From Eretmocerus hayati (taxonomy: Eukaryota; Arthropoda; Insecta; Hymenoptera; Aphelinidae), in assembly GCA_029851415.1 (NCBI GenBank), contig CM056743.1, forward strand, positions 930,001-994,000: DNA of 64,000 bases, written 5' to 3'. Both the position numbers and the translations under genes were made by a program. A model generated the notes under the pieces. It searched no databases, was not told the DNA's origin, and was given only the letters and a program-made list of their open reading frames with translations. This document shows, piece by piece, positions 46,048 through 56,847 of this stretch. Positions within the stretch are counted from its first letter, which is position 1, and every line of letters starts with the position of its first letter.

Positions 46048-46362
46048 ATGAAGGAGACCCAGGCCTCGCCGGAACGGCCGACGAAAATACCAGGAGGGGC
46101 TAGTTCCGTGACTGAGGTCTACCCTGAGGAACATCAACCTCCTCTGAAGGTCCCAAAATACATACCCGAGTTCGTACCTACGCTTCGCCGCACGACAAGA
46201 GTGCTCGACCTGACCGTGTACGGCGTTTCTCCGACAGACGATGAACGATGTCTGACTCCAGCGGACCCAAGCGTTGCCCGCGCTGCCATTTCCGATTCCC
46301 AGGAGCCATCCGAACCGCAACCGTGTACGAACTCTACGCCTTACAACAGGCCCGTCGATTAG
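46048..46362 (+). CDS. small proline-rich ORF, possible gag N-terminus, truncated
   Basis: 105 residues from ATG 46048, rich in Pro, Thr, Glu and Ser (KETQASPERPTKIPGG...VPTLRRTTRVLDLTVYG). An overlapping frame at 46248-46469 contains a CPRCHFRFPG pair of cysteines, so a frameshift may have split one protein. Position after the LTR-like region suggests the beginning of a gag. The sequence is cut off by the giant foldback starting near 46489. No family match that I recognise. Confidence 0.35.
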   Translation: MKETQASPERPTKIPGGASSVTEVYPEEHQPPLKVPKYIPEFVPTLRRTTRVLDLTVYGVSPTDDERCLTPADPSVARAAISDSQEPSEPQPCTNSTPYNRPVD

Positions 46363-46488
46363 CACGCGCAGGCGCAGAATCGAGTAGGCCTCGAGTTATA
46401 AACGGCGCCACGCCAGATTCAACAACTGAACCAAGCGTTCCGTCTTCGCCAGAACCATCGTCCCAGTAACTTCAGGGCTCGTTCATAA

Positions 46489-49400
46489 CACGCCAACGCT
46501 TGTGCCAGCGCTTGCGCCGGCGCTCGCGCCAGCGCACGGTTTACGGGAGGGTCGGTAATACAGATTTGAAATTAGAATCGAAAATGGGAGATTTTATTTT
46601 TCATACTCGAATTGAAATTGGAAACGAGTAATGCTACGTTGCGATTTCGAATTGAAATTGAAAATTGTGCATTTCATTTTTGCGAACTCAAACTGAAATC
46701 GAAAAGAAATGAAAAACTATTTCTGCGTTCTTGAGTTGGATTGAAGAATGAAACATTTTATTTTGGCAAACTCGAACTGAAATCCAAAGAAGTAAGAAAG
46801 GTTATTTTTGCGGTTTCTAGTTTAGTTTAGAATTGATACGTTATATCAGACTTGGATTGGAGTTGAAAAAAAAAAAAAAAATACAATTTTGCGAACTAGA
46901 GCTCGGGGGACGCAAATTTCACCTTCACGTGAATTTTGATGAGGATGAGCAGACCGTTAATGACGTCTGAGATGCGTGTGTGTGTGGGGCTTTGTCAAGC
47001 AGACGACGCCTTGTGGAACTACAAGAAAACTGGTGTTGTGTTGAGCTCCCTGGATGCATGATGCTATTAGGATGCTCCATGCATGGAAATATTGCAATTT
47101 GTAATGCAGTTGTTGTGATTATTCATGTATTTCAGGATGCTGCTGCTGCATTCCTCACTCTCATCAAAGAAGTGATGTATTGACAGTTTTGTGCGTAGGG
47201 GTTAAGTAGGCTCTAAGGACACGCTCCAGGAAAGTAAGTTTTTAGTCAATATTTGTATTCAAGTTCAAAATTGAATGCAGTTGCTGATAGTTCTATTTAC
47301 TTGCTCAGAGAATCGCATGTGCACCTAAATCTTGAACCGGTGATTTAGTTGGAAACTGGATCTGCCTTGCTCATATATCATTACTTTTAGAGCATCAATG
47401 AAAATAGACCTCAGTTGATGGTCTTGTTCTTCACTCCACAGAATCATTGAATCACCGATCAAAGGTTGAGGTGCACTATTTTTTCAACAAGTAGTGATCA
47501 AACTACTATGAAATCCATTCAATATAGGACTTGAATGAATACACTGATTGAAAAACAAACTGTTATGAAGCTTGTCGTCAACCAACTTCTGTGCGCAGGA
47601 CTGCCAAGCTTCAAGATAGTTTGCTATCAATTTATGTTACTGCTCAAATTCGAAATTGAATGCAGCTTTCAATACTGTCATTTAATCCTTCAGAAAACTG
47701 TGGACCCAAATCTTGAACCGGTGACTCAGTTGAAAACTGGATCTGCCTTGCTCACATCTCATTATTCTGAGCACCCAAAAAGATGGCCCTCATATATGGT
47801 ATTTATCATCACTCCACAGATGAACTGGATCACCCGTCGAAGGTTGAGGTGCAACATTTTCTTAACTAATAGTTAGGACTATCACAATTTGTATTTAGTT
47901 TAGATCATGAATATAAACACTGATCGAAGGATGAACTATCTTGAAGCTTGGCTAATCTGTGCATTTAAAACTTCAATGCCAAGCTTCAAGTCTGTTTTCA
48001 ATTAATGTTGGTATTCAAGGTGTAAATTGAATGTAGTTTGTAATAGTTTTAACTACTTGTTAAGAGAAATGTGCACCTCAACCTTTGACGGGTGATTCAG
48101 TTCATCTGTGGAGTGAAGATGAAAACTATATGTGGGGGCCATTTTTGTGGCGGATGCTTAAAAAGTGATGAGATGTGAGCAAGGCAAATCCAGTTTCCAA
48201 CTGACTCACCGGTTCAAGATTTGGGTCCTTAGTTTTCTTAACAAGTAAATGACAGTATTGAGAATTCAATTCTACTCAAAAATTGACAATTCAATTTTGA
48301 ATTAGAGTAGTAACATGTATTGATAGCAAACTACCTTGAAGCTTCGCAGTCCTGCGCATAGAAGTTGGGTAAAGACAAGCTCCATGACAGTTTGTTTTTC
48401 ATTCAGTGTTTGTATTCAAGTTCTGGATTGAATTCAGTTTGCAATAGTTCTAACTGCTTATGTTGAGAGAATAGAGCACCTCAATCTTTGACCAAAGACT
48501 CAGTCTATCTGTGGACTGATGAAAAACACCATCATTCGAGATCCATTTCTTTTGATGCTCTAAGAGTAATGAGATGCGAGCAAAGAAGGTCCAGTTTTCA
48601 ACTGAGTCACAGGTTCAAGATTTAGGTCCACAGTTCTCTTGACAAGTAAATGACAGTATTAAGCAATGCATTCAATTTTGAACTCGAGTACTGAAACATT
48701 GATTGAAAACAAACTATCTCTGAGCTTGGTAGTCCTGAGCATAAAAGTTGGATAACGACAAGCTTCATAACAGTTTGTTTTTCAATCAGAGTATTCATTC
48801 AAGTCATATATTGAATGCATTTCATATTAGTTTGATCACTACTTGTTGGAAAAATAGTGCATCTCAACCTTTGACTGGTGATTCAATGATGCTGTGGAGT
48901 GAAGAACACTATCAGTTGAGGTCTATTTTCATTGATGCTCTAAAAGTAATGATATATGAGCAAGGCAGATCCAGTTGCCAACTAAATCACCGGTTCAAGA
49001 TTTAGGTGCACATGCATTTCTCTTAGCAAGTAAATAGAACTATTAGCAACTACATTCAATTTTGAACTTGAATACAAATATTGACTAAAAACTTACTTTC
49101 TTGGAGCGTGTCCTTATGTCTACTTAACCCATACGCACAAAACTGTCAATCTATCACTTCTTTGATGAGAGTGAGAAATGCAGCAGCAGCATCCTGAAAT
49201 ACATGAATAATAACGAAAACTGCATCATAAACTGCAATATTCCCATGCATGTACCATTCTAGCATCATGCATCCTGATGCATCCCAATGCATCTAGAGAG
49301 CTCAAGCTGAACACACCTTTTCTTGTCGTTCCAATTCCACACATGGCGTCGTCTGCTTGACGAAGCCCCATCTCAGATGTCCTTAATGGTCTGCTCATCC

Positions 49401-49868
49401 TCACTATTCCTCAAAATTGGAACGACTAACCACCGGGTACCCCTCAAAATTCACGTGAAAGTGAAATTTGCATTCCCCGAGCTCTAGTTCGATAAATTGT
49501 ATTTTTTTCACAACTCCAATGCAAGTTTGCAATACAACGATCCAATTTTAAACTAAACTCGAAACCGCAAAAATAACCTTTCTTATCACTTCTTTGAATT
49601 ACAGTTCGAGTTCGACAAAATAAAATGTTTCATCTATCATTTCAACTGAAGAACGCAGAAATAGTTTTTTATTACTTTTCAATTTCAGTTTAACTTCGCA
49701 AAAATGAAATGCACAATTTTCAATTTCAACTCGAAATCGCAAACGTAGCATTACTCGTTTCCAATTTCAATTCGAGTACGGAAAATAAAATCTCCTATTT
49801 TCGATTCCAATTTCAAATCTGTATTACCGACCCACCCGCAAACCGTGCGCTGGCGCAAGCGTTGGCGC
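46489..49868. mobile_element. giant foldback element (3.4 kb) with subrepeats in its arms
   Basis: The outer ends are mirrored: CGCCAACGCTTGTGCCAG at the left and its near-complement ending at 49868, continuing into GCGCACGGTTTACGGG-type sequence and a GTCGGTAATACAG block (46551, mirrored near 49830). Arms are about 90% or more complementary around an axis near 47966, where GAAGCTTGGC/GCCAAGCTTC closes a 24-nt loop. Subrepeats of about 380-405 bp, each with an ACCGGTGA...ACTGGATCTGCCTTGCTC-type core, occur twice in the left arm (about 47333 and 47716) and three times in the right (about 48195, 48600 and 48985). Such arms resemble Foldback/Galileo-type elements; no transposase is present. Confidence 0.8.
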
Positions 49869-49964
49869 ATCATGTAGACGCGGCCAATATTGAGCGTGCA
49901 CAGAGAGGCATAGCATCGGCGCAGACGGGGTATTCGTGATATTGGGAGAAAACCGGAGCTTGAA

Positions 49965-50262
49965 CCTGCTAACAGTAAGCGACAAAGTTGTTGGAAATTT
50001 AATTACGAAGATTTTGAACTGTTGTGGATATCAATCAGAGCAATATTGAAAGATTCAGGAAGCTCCAAAGAATGGATGCGAGCCCGCGGCTTGAGTGGCG
50101 TCTGCGACGCCTATCCTAGAAGCACGCCAAATCTCGAAAACGCCTCAACTAGCTCGAATTTGCTCGAATTTAGGCTCCCGACCGCTCAAACTCTTCGTTT
50201 TTACAAGTTCTACAACTTTCTTGCTCATTGTTGCCACATTTGAGCGATGGTTTTCGAGTTTG
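49965..50262. repeat. single arm fragment of the 33.6-37.3 kb foldback family
   Basis: The order AACAGTAAGCGACAAAGTTGTTGG ... CGCTCAAACTCTTCGTTTT ... GTTGCCACATTTGAGC parallels 36255-36570. Identity is roughly 70-75%. No opposite arm is adjacent, so it is truncated. Confidence 0.6.
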
Positions 50263-50499
50263 ACCCTTACGAAGATTCGCGATCTGCTGCACAGTGCGCC
50301 AGGTGTAGTAAATGCGGTGGCCACGAATCGCGCACAATCGCCCGTTTTGAATTTCAAAAGCGCGCGTCTCGGAGCGAATTGGCCAAACAAACTCAATTGT
50401 ATTCCACCGAACATTCGGTAAATCTACGATATTGGCCGGTGGCTGGTGGCGCGCGCACATATAAGCTGTTGAGATGATTGGGGGATAGTTGATAAGCTC

Positions 50500-51411
50500 C
50501 CCACCTGAAAATACACGCGTATTGGGACATGTATCGGGATACGTATTGGGTCACCCGTTGAGATACGGAATGGCGCGCGCATCCTGATACGTAGAATATA
50601 CAGCGAAAAAGACACGCGTTCCAATACGTAGTAGAGTTGTGGAGTATAAGCGAATGTTGTGAGCGGCGAGCAGTGTAGGTGTTCCGCGCATGCGTCCCTC
50701 GCGCGTGGCCCAATACGTATCCCAATGCGCGTCTCGACACGCGGCCTGATACATATCCCAATACGTGCCTCAACATTGCATATAACTCAACTCATTATGT
50801 GCTATTCTCGTCATCGACCGCTAGGTGGCTCCTAGTTTTTTGTATCTGAATGAGACTTTTTTACCATTCCATACATAGCATTTTCAGAATCCTTCTTTGA
50901 GCCGGGAACGTTGGTCCTCGTCATTCCGGGGAAAATTAAATTTTCCCTCGGAATCGGATATTCTCTTGAGATGAAAGATGATCCGAAAATCAAAAGAGGT
51001 TTCATAACCTATTTATAAAAGCTCATCTACTATGTATGGAATGGTAAAAAAGTCTCATTCAGATACCAAAAACTAGGAGCCACCTAGCGGTCGATGACGA
51101 GAATAAGCACATATTGAGTTATATGTAATGTTGAGGCACGTATTGGGATATGTATCAGGCCGCGTGTCGAGACGCGCATTGGGATACGTATTGGGCCACG
51201 CGCGAGGGACGCATGCGCGGATTTCCTACACTGCTCACCGCTCACAACATTCGCTTATACTCGACAACTCTACTATAGTATACGTATTGGAACGCGTGCC
51301 TTTTTCGCTGTATATTCTACGTATCAGGATGCGCGCGCCAGTCCGTATCTCAACGGGTGACCCAATACGTATCCCGATACATGGCCCAATACGCGTGTAT
51401 TTTCAGGTGGG
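50500..51411. mobile_element. 912-bp foldback element
   Basis: Arms about 50500-50880 and 51032-51411 are reverse complements at about 93%, starting CCCACCTGAAAATACACGCG. Inside the arms, motifs of the type ATTGGGATACGTATTGGG recur in both orientations. The spacer of about 150 bp is single-copy. Non-coding; the mirrored frames arise from symmetry. Confidence 0.85.
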
Positions 51412-52180
51412 TCTGCATGATCATCACTCACAGGAATTCCCGAGTACCCTGCTGAAAATAATTCCGTGGGATCCCATGGGACTTCGTGAAACCTGGCCCT
51501 GGTAAAATACCTAATTTCTATATTTGCAAAATTTGGCACCGCAGACGTGCAGCATACCAGTTTCGAACATTATCCCTCCGGCCCACGAAGTGGTTGATAC
51601 ATGGGAAGTGAAGAATAGATGCTATGTGGATTCCCTGCCCGAGAGAACCGACTCGTCTCAGACGACTCGGCTCGATCTAGTTTTCTCAAAATTTGTGTCC
51701 AGATCGCAACTGAAAAAGCTAGTTGCATCGACAAAAGGTTTATTAATAAGGGTGGACCAAAAAAACACAAAAAAAACACCGGTGTGAGAAGGTCCGGCCA
51801 AGACCCGGGCGCGAACTCACTAACGATTGAAACGTTCGATCCGATGTCCGACATCTTGCCTCGGGGCCAGCGAGGAAGTTTAGAAGTCAAGTCGTATAAC
51901 AGGCGTACTTGGAGTGTGAGTCGCTATAGCTATACTTGAAGTGTACCGGGTCGCTATGGCTATTATTTATGATTATATATAATGTATAGTAAGCGTTTCG
52001 TCGTTGCTCATATATATATACATTGATTACCGGGAATGACGTATATAGCTGTTGCGAATATGTAAGTCCCGGGATTTTTTTCATAAGTCCCGGAAATATC
52101 CTAGGCACGGTAAGCTGCGTTACACACACACTCACCATATATGATAGTGAGCATGCTCACTGAGTGTATGAGTATATATT
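51412..52180. other. no recognisable gene; short palindrome and AT repeats
   Basis: CCGACTCGTC/GACGACTCGG forms a hairpin at about 51648-51670. A TATATA tract lies at about 52010-52020. The two overlapping frames near 51.6-51.9 kb are on opposite strands and show no family resemblance. Confidence 0.45.
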
Positions 52181-53121
52181 GGGATGGTCTTAAGAAACTT
52201 TCAACGCACGGGGCCGTTAGTTTTAGTTGAATTCAAGGTCAGAATGGGGCCAGAACGACAGGAATACAGTCCTAAAATCACTTTTTATCGCAGTTTTCGA
52301 GTTCTCATGCGCATGCGTGTTTTTCTACGGGTTTGATAATACTTTCAATCGATAGCCCGTGCGATTTCCTTTAAAATGACCACTGCCAAAAGTCAATTCG
52401 ATGCAATGGGACCGGAGTAGTGAATCATTTTGGATGAGCTGAAGTCCAAGATGAAAATCCGTGCAAATTGGTCGAGATTGCCTGCGATGCTTTTGATTTT
52501 GTCCAGCGTGTTTCTCGGGTTTCCCTGCCTTGAATCGACTCCACCAAGGGGTGATTTTAACGGAAATTGTCTGAGCTATCAAAATTAGTAGATTGCGGCC
52601 TGTTAAGTGGGTGGTAAGTACAAATATAATTACGTACAACCGTTGAAAACACTTTTCTATTTGATCGAAAACTATCAAATGTTCAATGTCCCATAACTCA
52701 CCATCAACTTACCACTCCGTAGCTTACTCACTTCTAGCTCGGTCAATTTCATTCAAATGACCCCATGGCGAAGCCAATTTAGTGCAAGGGAACCAGAGAA
52801 TTACGCTGGCTAAAATCGAAAGCATTGCAGGCGATCTCTACCAATTTGCACGGATTTCCATCTTAGACTTCACCTCATCCAAAATGATTCACTACTCCGA
52901 TCCCATTGCATCGAATTGGCTTTCAGCAGTGGTCTTTTTCAAGGAGATCGCGCGGACTACCGATTGAAAATATTATCAAAACCGTAGAAAATTACGCATT
53001 CACAGGAGAACTCGAAAACTGCGATAAAAAGTGACTTCAGGACTATATTCCTGCCGTTCTGACCCTTGAATTCAACTAAAACTAACCGCTCCGTGCGTTG
53101 AAAGTTTTCCAAGACCATCCC
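52181..53121. mobile_element. 941-bp foldback element
   Basis: Ends GGGATGGTCTTAAGAAAC (52181) and its near-complement ending at 53121. Arms of about 380-430 bp are about 88% complementary. No coding capacity. Confidence 0.82.
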
Positions 53122-53348
53122 GATCAATGTTATTCAGCTCGGTTTGCTTCATTCTACTTGTATTGCAAGTGCTTGCCACGTAAAGCTGACGAATGTTAAC
53201 GAAAAACGTCTCAAAACTGCAAAAAAATCGAAAATGTAAGTGAAAATAGGCACTGTATAGGCTACCTCTAAAAATCCGAAAACATATTTATACGAATTGA
53301 TTCTTCGCTCGGGTGAGTTTTATAATATTGATGTATCTATGGAGTTGA

Positions 53349-53448
53349 TTGATCGTTCTATAAAGGATTGGATGTTGAATTTGTTAGGGAGAACAGGAAA
53401 CTGTTCCTTCTAACAAATTTAACATCCAATCCTTTATAGAACGATCAA
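53349..53448. repeat. 48-bp-arm hairpin with GAAA loop
   Basis: Arms 53349-53396 and 53401-53448 are nearly perfect complements (a few mismatches) around the tetraloop GAAA at 53397-53400. Its size is close to that of a microRNA precursor, but the near-perfect stem argues more for a foldback relic. Confidence 0.8.
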
Positions 53449-53885
53449 AATTTCCAACGTATCACTTTAGTTCAATAGTTTCAGTGTCAATGACAAGTCT
53501 CTCCATCGTCATTCTGACAAGCCCAAGCGGAGAGACTGGGGCGAAACACTCACAATTTTTGAACATTTCATTCGTAGCCTTATTCCTCCTACAAATTTTC
53601 AAGATCTATTTGGATCATTTTTGATATTTCCTGCTCCATGAAGATCATGTGATGCAAAGTGGCACCAACTCTCCATGTGAAGCTTCGGGGTTATCGAATC
53701 CTTGGATTCGAATATCTCGATGTGGCTCGGTAAACGGTCGAATATACATCAATATTGAAAACAATTTCATCGATCTAGTTTTATCTTGAAATTGAAATAT
53801 CCGCACGTGCGCGAAGGATCCAGGGTGGTCGGAAAATAGATGTCACCCTAGTGTATATATATATGAGTAATGACGCAACGCTTAC

Positions 53886-54177
53886 TGTTGGAAATAAGCT
53901 TCGAGTCGTCAGCGCATCAGCGCCACGAGACTGAAGTGGCGTTCAGCTGAGGCTCGGCCTCGCGCCGCTGTCGTCTCAACGCAGCCCGTGCGCCTCGTTC
54001 ACTCCGGTTCCACCCGTGCTACAGAGCACATCTCTCCTGTCGTCACCTACTCCATCGACGGCCTATATCAGCGCTAGTTGTTTCCTGTATACTAGAAGCT
54101 GTATTCTGTGATGGAATAAATTAGTCGCTGTACTCCAGAGTATTCTCGCCTGCACCTTATTTCTATTTTGTCCAATA
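53886..54177 (+). mobile_element. Copia-type LTR (292 bp)
   Basis: It starts TGTTGG and ends CCAATA, the imperfect inverted TG..CA-type termini typical of Copia LTRs (last base pair altered). AATAAA is at about 54115. It is followed immediately by a primer-binding-site-like sequence. GC content is higher than in the neighbourhood. The matching 3' LTR is not in the window, and the body is cut off by the repeat starting near 54502. Confidence 0.6.
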
Positions 54178-54500
54178 GGTTACGGCGCCTGGACACGCGA
54201 GAGGATGTTTGGAAGTCAGCAACATGGAGTTTGTGAGTAGAGTGTCGTGCGAAGTGAGCCGGTATATTGTGCTGTGTAAACAAAAAGGGTGTACTTAGAT
54301 GTGTGGAGTGTTTAGAAGAGTCCACGGTAAGATAGATAGGCGCAGTGCCGTGCTCGCGACGATAATCAGACGAGTGAAGAGTTTTGTGAATATTCTTGTG
54401 AGGGCAAGCTCAATTAGGAGTTTCGTGCTCCGATTAGACGTGCATATGCGCATATTAGAGGGAAAATCGCCAGGTTGCATCAAATGTTTAGAACAAGCGA
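54178..54500 (+). other. Copia-like primer-binding site and leader remnant
   Basis: GGTTACGGCGCCTGG directly after the LTR resembles the Copia-type site complementary to an internal part of initiator Met-tRNA (GGTTATGGGCCCAG in Drosophila copia). A short frame at 54299-54529 (starting MCGVFRRVHGKIDRR) follows but is not recognisable as gag. Confidence 0.4.
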
Positions 54501-54501
54501 A

Positions 54502-54921
54502 TGAAATAATTAAAAAAAAACAATTTTAAAAATTCGCTTTTATGTGAACCGTTGAGCATAATAGCATGTCAAAATTGGAAGAAAATGAAAACCGTTATAT
54601 ACTTTTCTGTCATAAACAAAGAGTGAGTAAGTTGACGTCCAGCTTCACGAATTCCATGATTCCAAGATATCAAAAAGGTAAAAACGTGGGTTGATTGGTC
54701 AAAACTACTGCTGATGTGTCTAGTCTACAACCCACGCTTTTACCATTTTAATATCTTGAAATCATGGAATGCGTGAAGCTGGGAGTCAACTTACTCACTC
54801 TTTGTTTATGACAGAAACGTAGATAACGGTTTTCATTTTCTTACAATTTTGACATGCTATTATGCTCAACGGTTCACATAAAAGCGAATTTTTAAAACTG
54901 TTTTTTTTCAATTATTTTATT
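54502..54921. repeat. hairpin at the end of repeat copy B
   Basis: Arms about 54502-54693 and 54728-54921, loop 34 nt. Arms match those of the copy A hairpin, but the loop sequence differs. Confidence 0.85.
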
Positions 54922-56450
54922 TTCTCCAATTTAGTTTTGTCCTGATCGCTTGGAATGTAGAACATGTATGGAGGATATTAATATCAGTCAGAAGCTTGAG
55001 ATATTATTCTCAAGATTCCTTGGGTATTCATCTTTGCTCAAATGCTTCAGAATGCAATTTGATGAAAAATGGAATAAATTGGTCAATTATGGCTGTTCAG
55101 AAATAATTTCTCATCTCATGTTGAGCATACCGATAATGTGGAATCGATTCACAAGCACAACATACAGTCAAATCACTTTTGAGAGGCTGTGTTACCCGTC
55201 TTACAAGGATATGAAGACATCCAATGATATATCAATTTATCATCAGGACATCTCCATCCGTTAAGGTCATATGATGCATATCATGCCAAAGCTCGAGCAT
55301 GGATGATCATATTCTTAAATTAGTAGAGTGAAATTTATTAAAAATGGAATAAATCTTGAGCCCAATTGAAAATTCAACCAAAACGGACTGTTGAATCTCT
55401 GTGATGCATCAAGAGAAGCATCCTTGATGATGGTTCAAATAAACAAGTTCATAACGCGTAGAGCCACTGTGACTATTTGAATTTTGAATGCAGTTCATTC
55501 CATCTTTCATCTGAAGTTTCTTGAAGCATACAATACTAACTGAGGAGAAAGTCTGATTTCAATGGCAAATCAAAAAGCACACAGTGTCTCATGAAATATC
55601 ATTCATCACCTTGATTAGGCTTCATAACTTGAAGACCAGGACTTCGGCTCAGTGCGCTTATTGTACATACACAACAAAACTTGATTGCGCACTGAGGACT
55701 CAACTTCTTCACAGAGCTTCTGAAAAGATGGAATCATTCAACTCTTAGAGGTACCTATTCTTCTTTATCTGCTAACGCTAACCAAAAACTTATTGGTCAC
55801 GCGTGGTGGAGAGAAACTTTCGATAAGACCAGGGTATAGCGAGCTCGCATGCAGAAAATTTGTAAGAATCCAATAGTTGGTCGAAATCAACCGCACTCTG
55901 AAAACTGCTGAAAACTGAGAAACGTCAAATCATCACAATAACAGCACTGCAGCAGACAGCAGCAGCCAGGCTTGACAGGACAGTAGAGAGTAGAAACCCT
56001 CCAGGTATCTCTACAGGACAGCACAGGACAGCATCGCGTGGCAGTGGCAGCAATTCGAGGAGGCTATGGGTGCTCCAAGCAGTTGTTATACTTGTTGAAG
56101 AAATATCTCAAAGCACGTCTCAAAAAGAACATTTCTATTTGTTGATAATCATTATGTTTCGATCAAACGTGAAATGTCTACGGTTATGCGAAGGATCGAC
56201 GATTTGCGTCGGCTGCTGTGATATTCTGAAGCGAGGCTCTTGCTGATCACGCGGATGAATGCAATGAGAAAGAGAGACAGGTCCGACGCTGCGCAGTAAC
56301 CTATTTTGCCTTGACGCAATGTTGAAACGCGCAGAGCCCGAAACTAAGACAAACGCACGCGGAAAGAAATCATTGACGCGCTCACACATAGATTTTGGTG
56401 ACAAGATTCCATCCGGACGCGGTCGAGTGCAATGAAAGCGAATAAAAAGT
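54502..56450 (-). repeat. 2-kb interspersed repeat, copy B (inverted relative to copy A)
   Basis: Read on the minus strand it follows copy A (16645-18621) from the GCTTTCATTGCACTCGACCGCG end to the hairpin. Shared landmarks include the TGCGCAGCGTCGGACCTGTC block (about 56290) and the CACTGCCACGCGATGCTGTCCTG block (near 56035). Indels of 20-100 bp separate the copies. No conserved ORF. Confidence 0.8.
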
Positions 56451-56618
56451 GAGTCTTTTTCCTAGAGGGACCAGATTCCGGTCAAACCGAAAGTCGGAAA
56501 CGTGGGTGTTGAGTGTTTGTTGTGCGTCGGAGTCGGAAAAATTATGCTTCGCGTGGGCGCGCAAGCACAAACACGTTCGAATTCGGAGAAATTCGGAGGG
56601 AGCAAGCGCGGTAAGTTC

Positions 56619-56847
56619 TCACGTGAATACCAATGAGTCGTATATTTGAATCGTTGAACGAGTCATTGAACGAGTCAAATATTCGTTTCATTATGTGGAG
56701 TCGTTGCAACGACTCGTTAAAATGACTCATTGAGTAATTTTTAAAATTCAAGTTTTTTCCACCGACACTGCAATCTTCTCAGTAAAATAGGTGGTACCAT
56801 TAAAAAACTTAGATTGTGAAATTTCCGGAATGAGTCGTTTTAACGAG
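56619..56847. mobile_element. GAGTCGT-rich element, copy 3, truncated
   Basis: It begins CTCACGTGAATACCAATGAG and contains the GAGTCGTATATTTGAATCG and TTTCATTATGTGGAGTCG blocks of the family, in the opposite direction to copies 1 and 2. The far end is lost where the SINE-like repeat begins. Confidence 0.65.

Noticed and set aside
50393..51505. 125-127 codon frames starting with the same residues on both strands
   Set aside because: They arise from the inverted arms of the 912-bp foldback. No protein family resemblance, and composition is dominated by repeated ATACGTATTGGG motifs.
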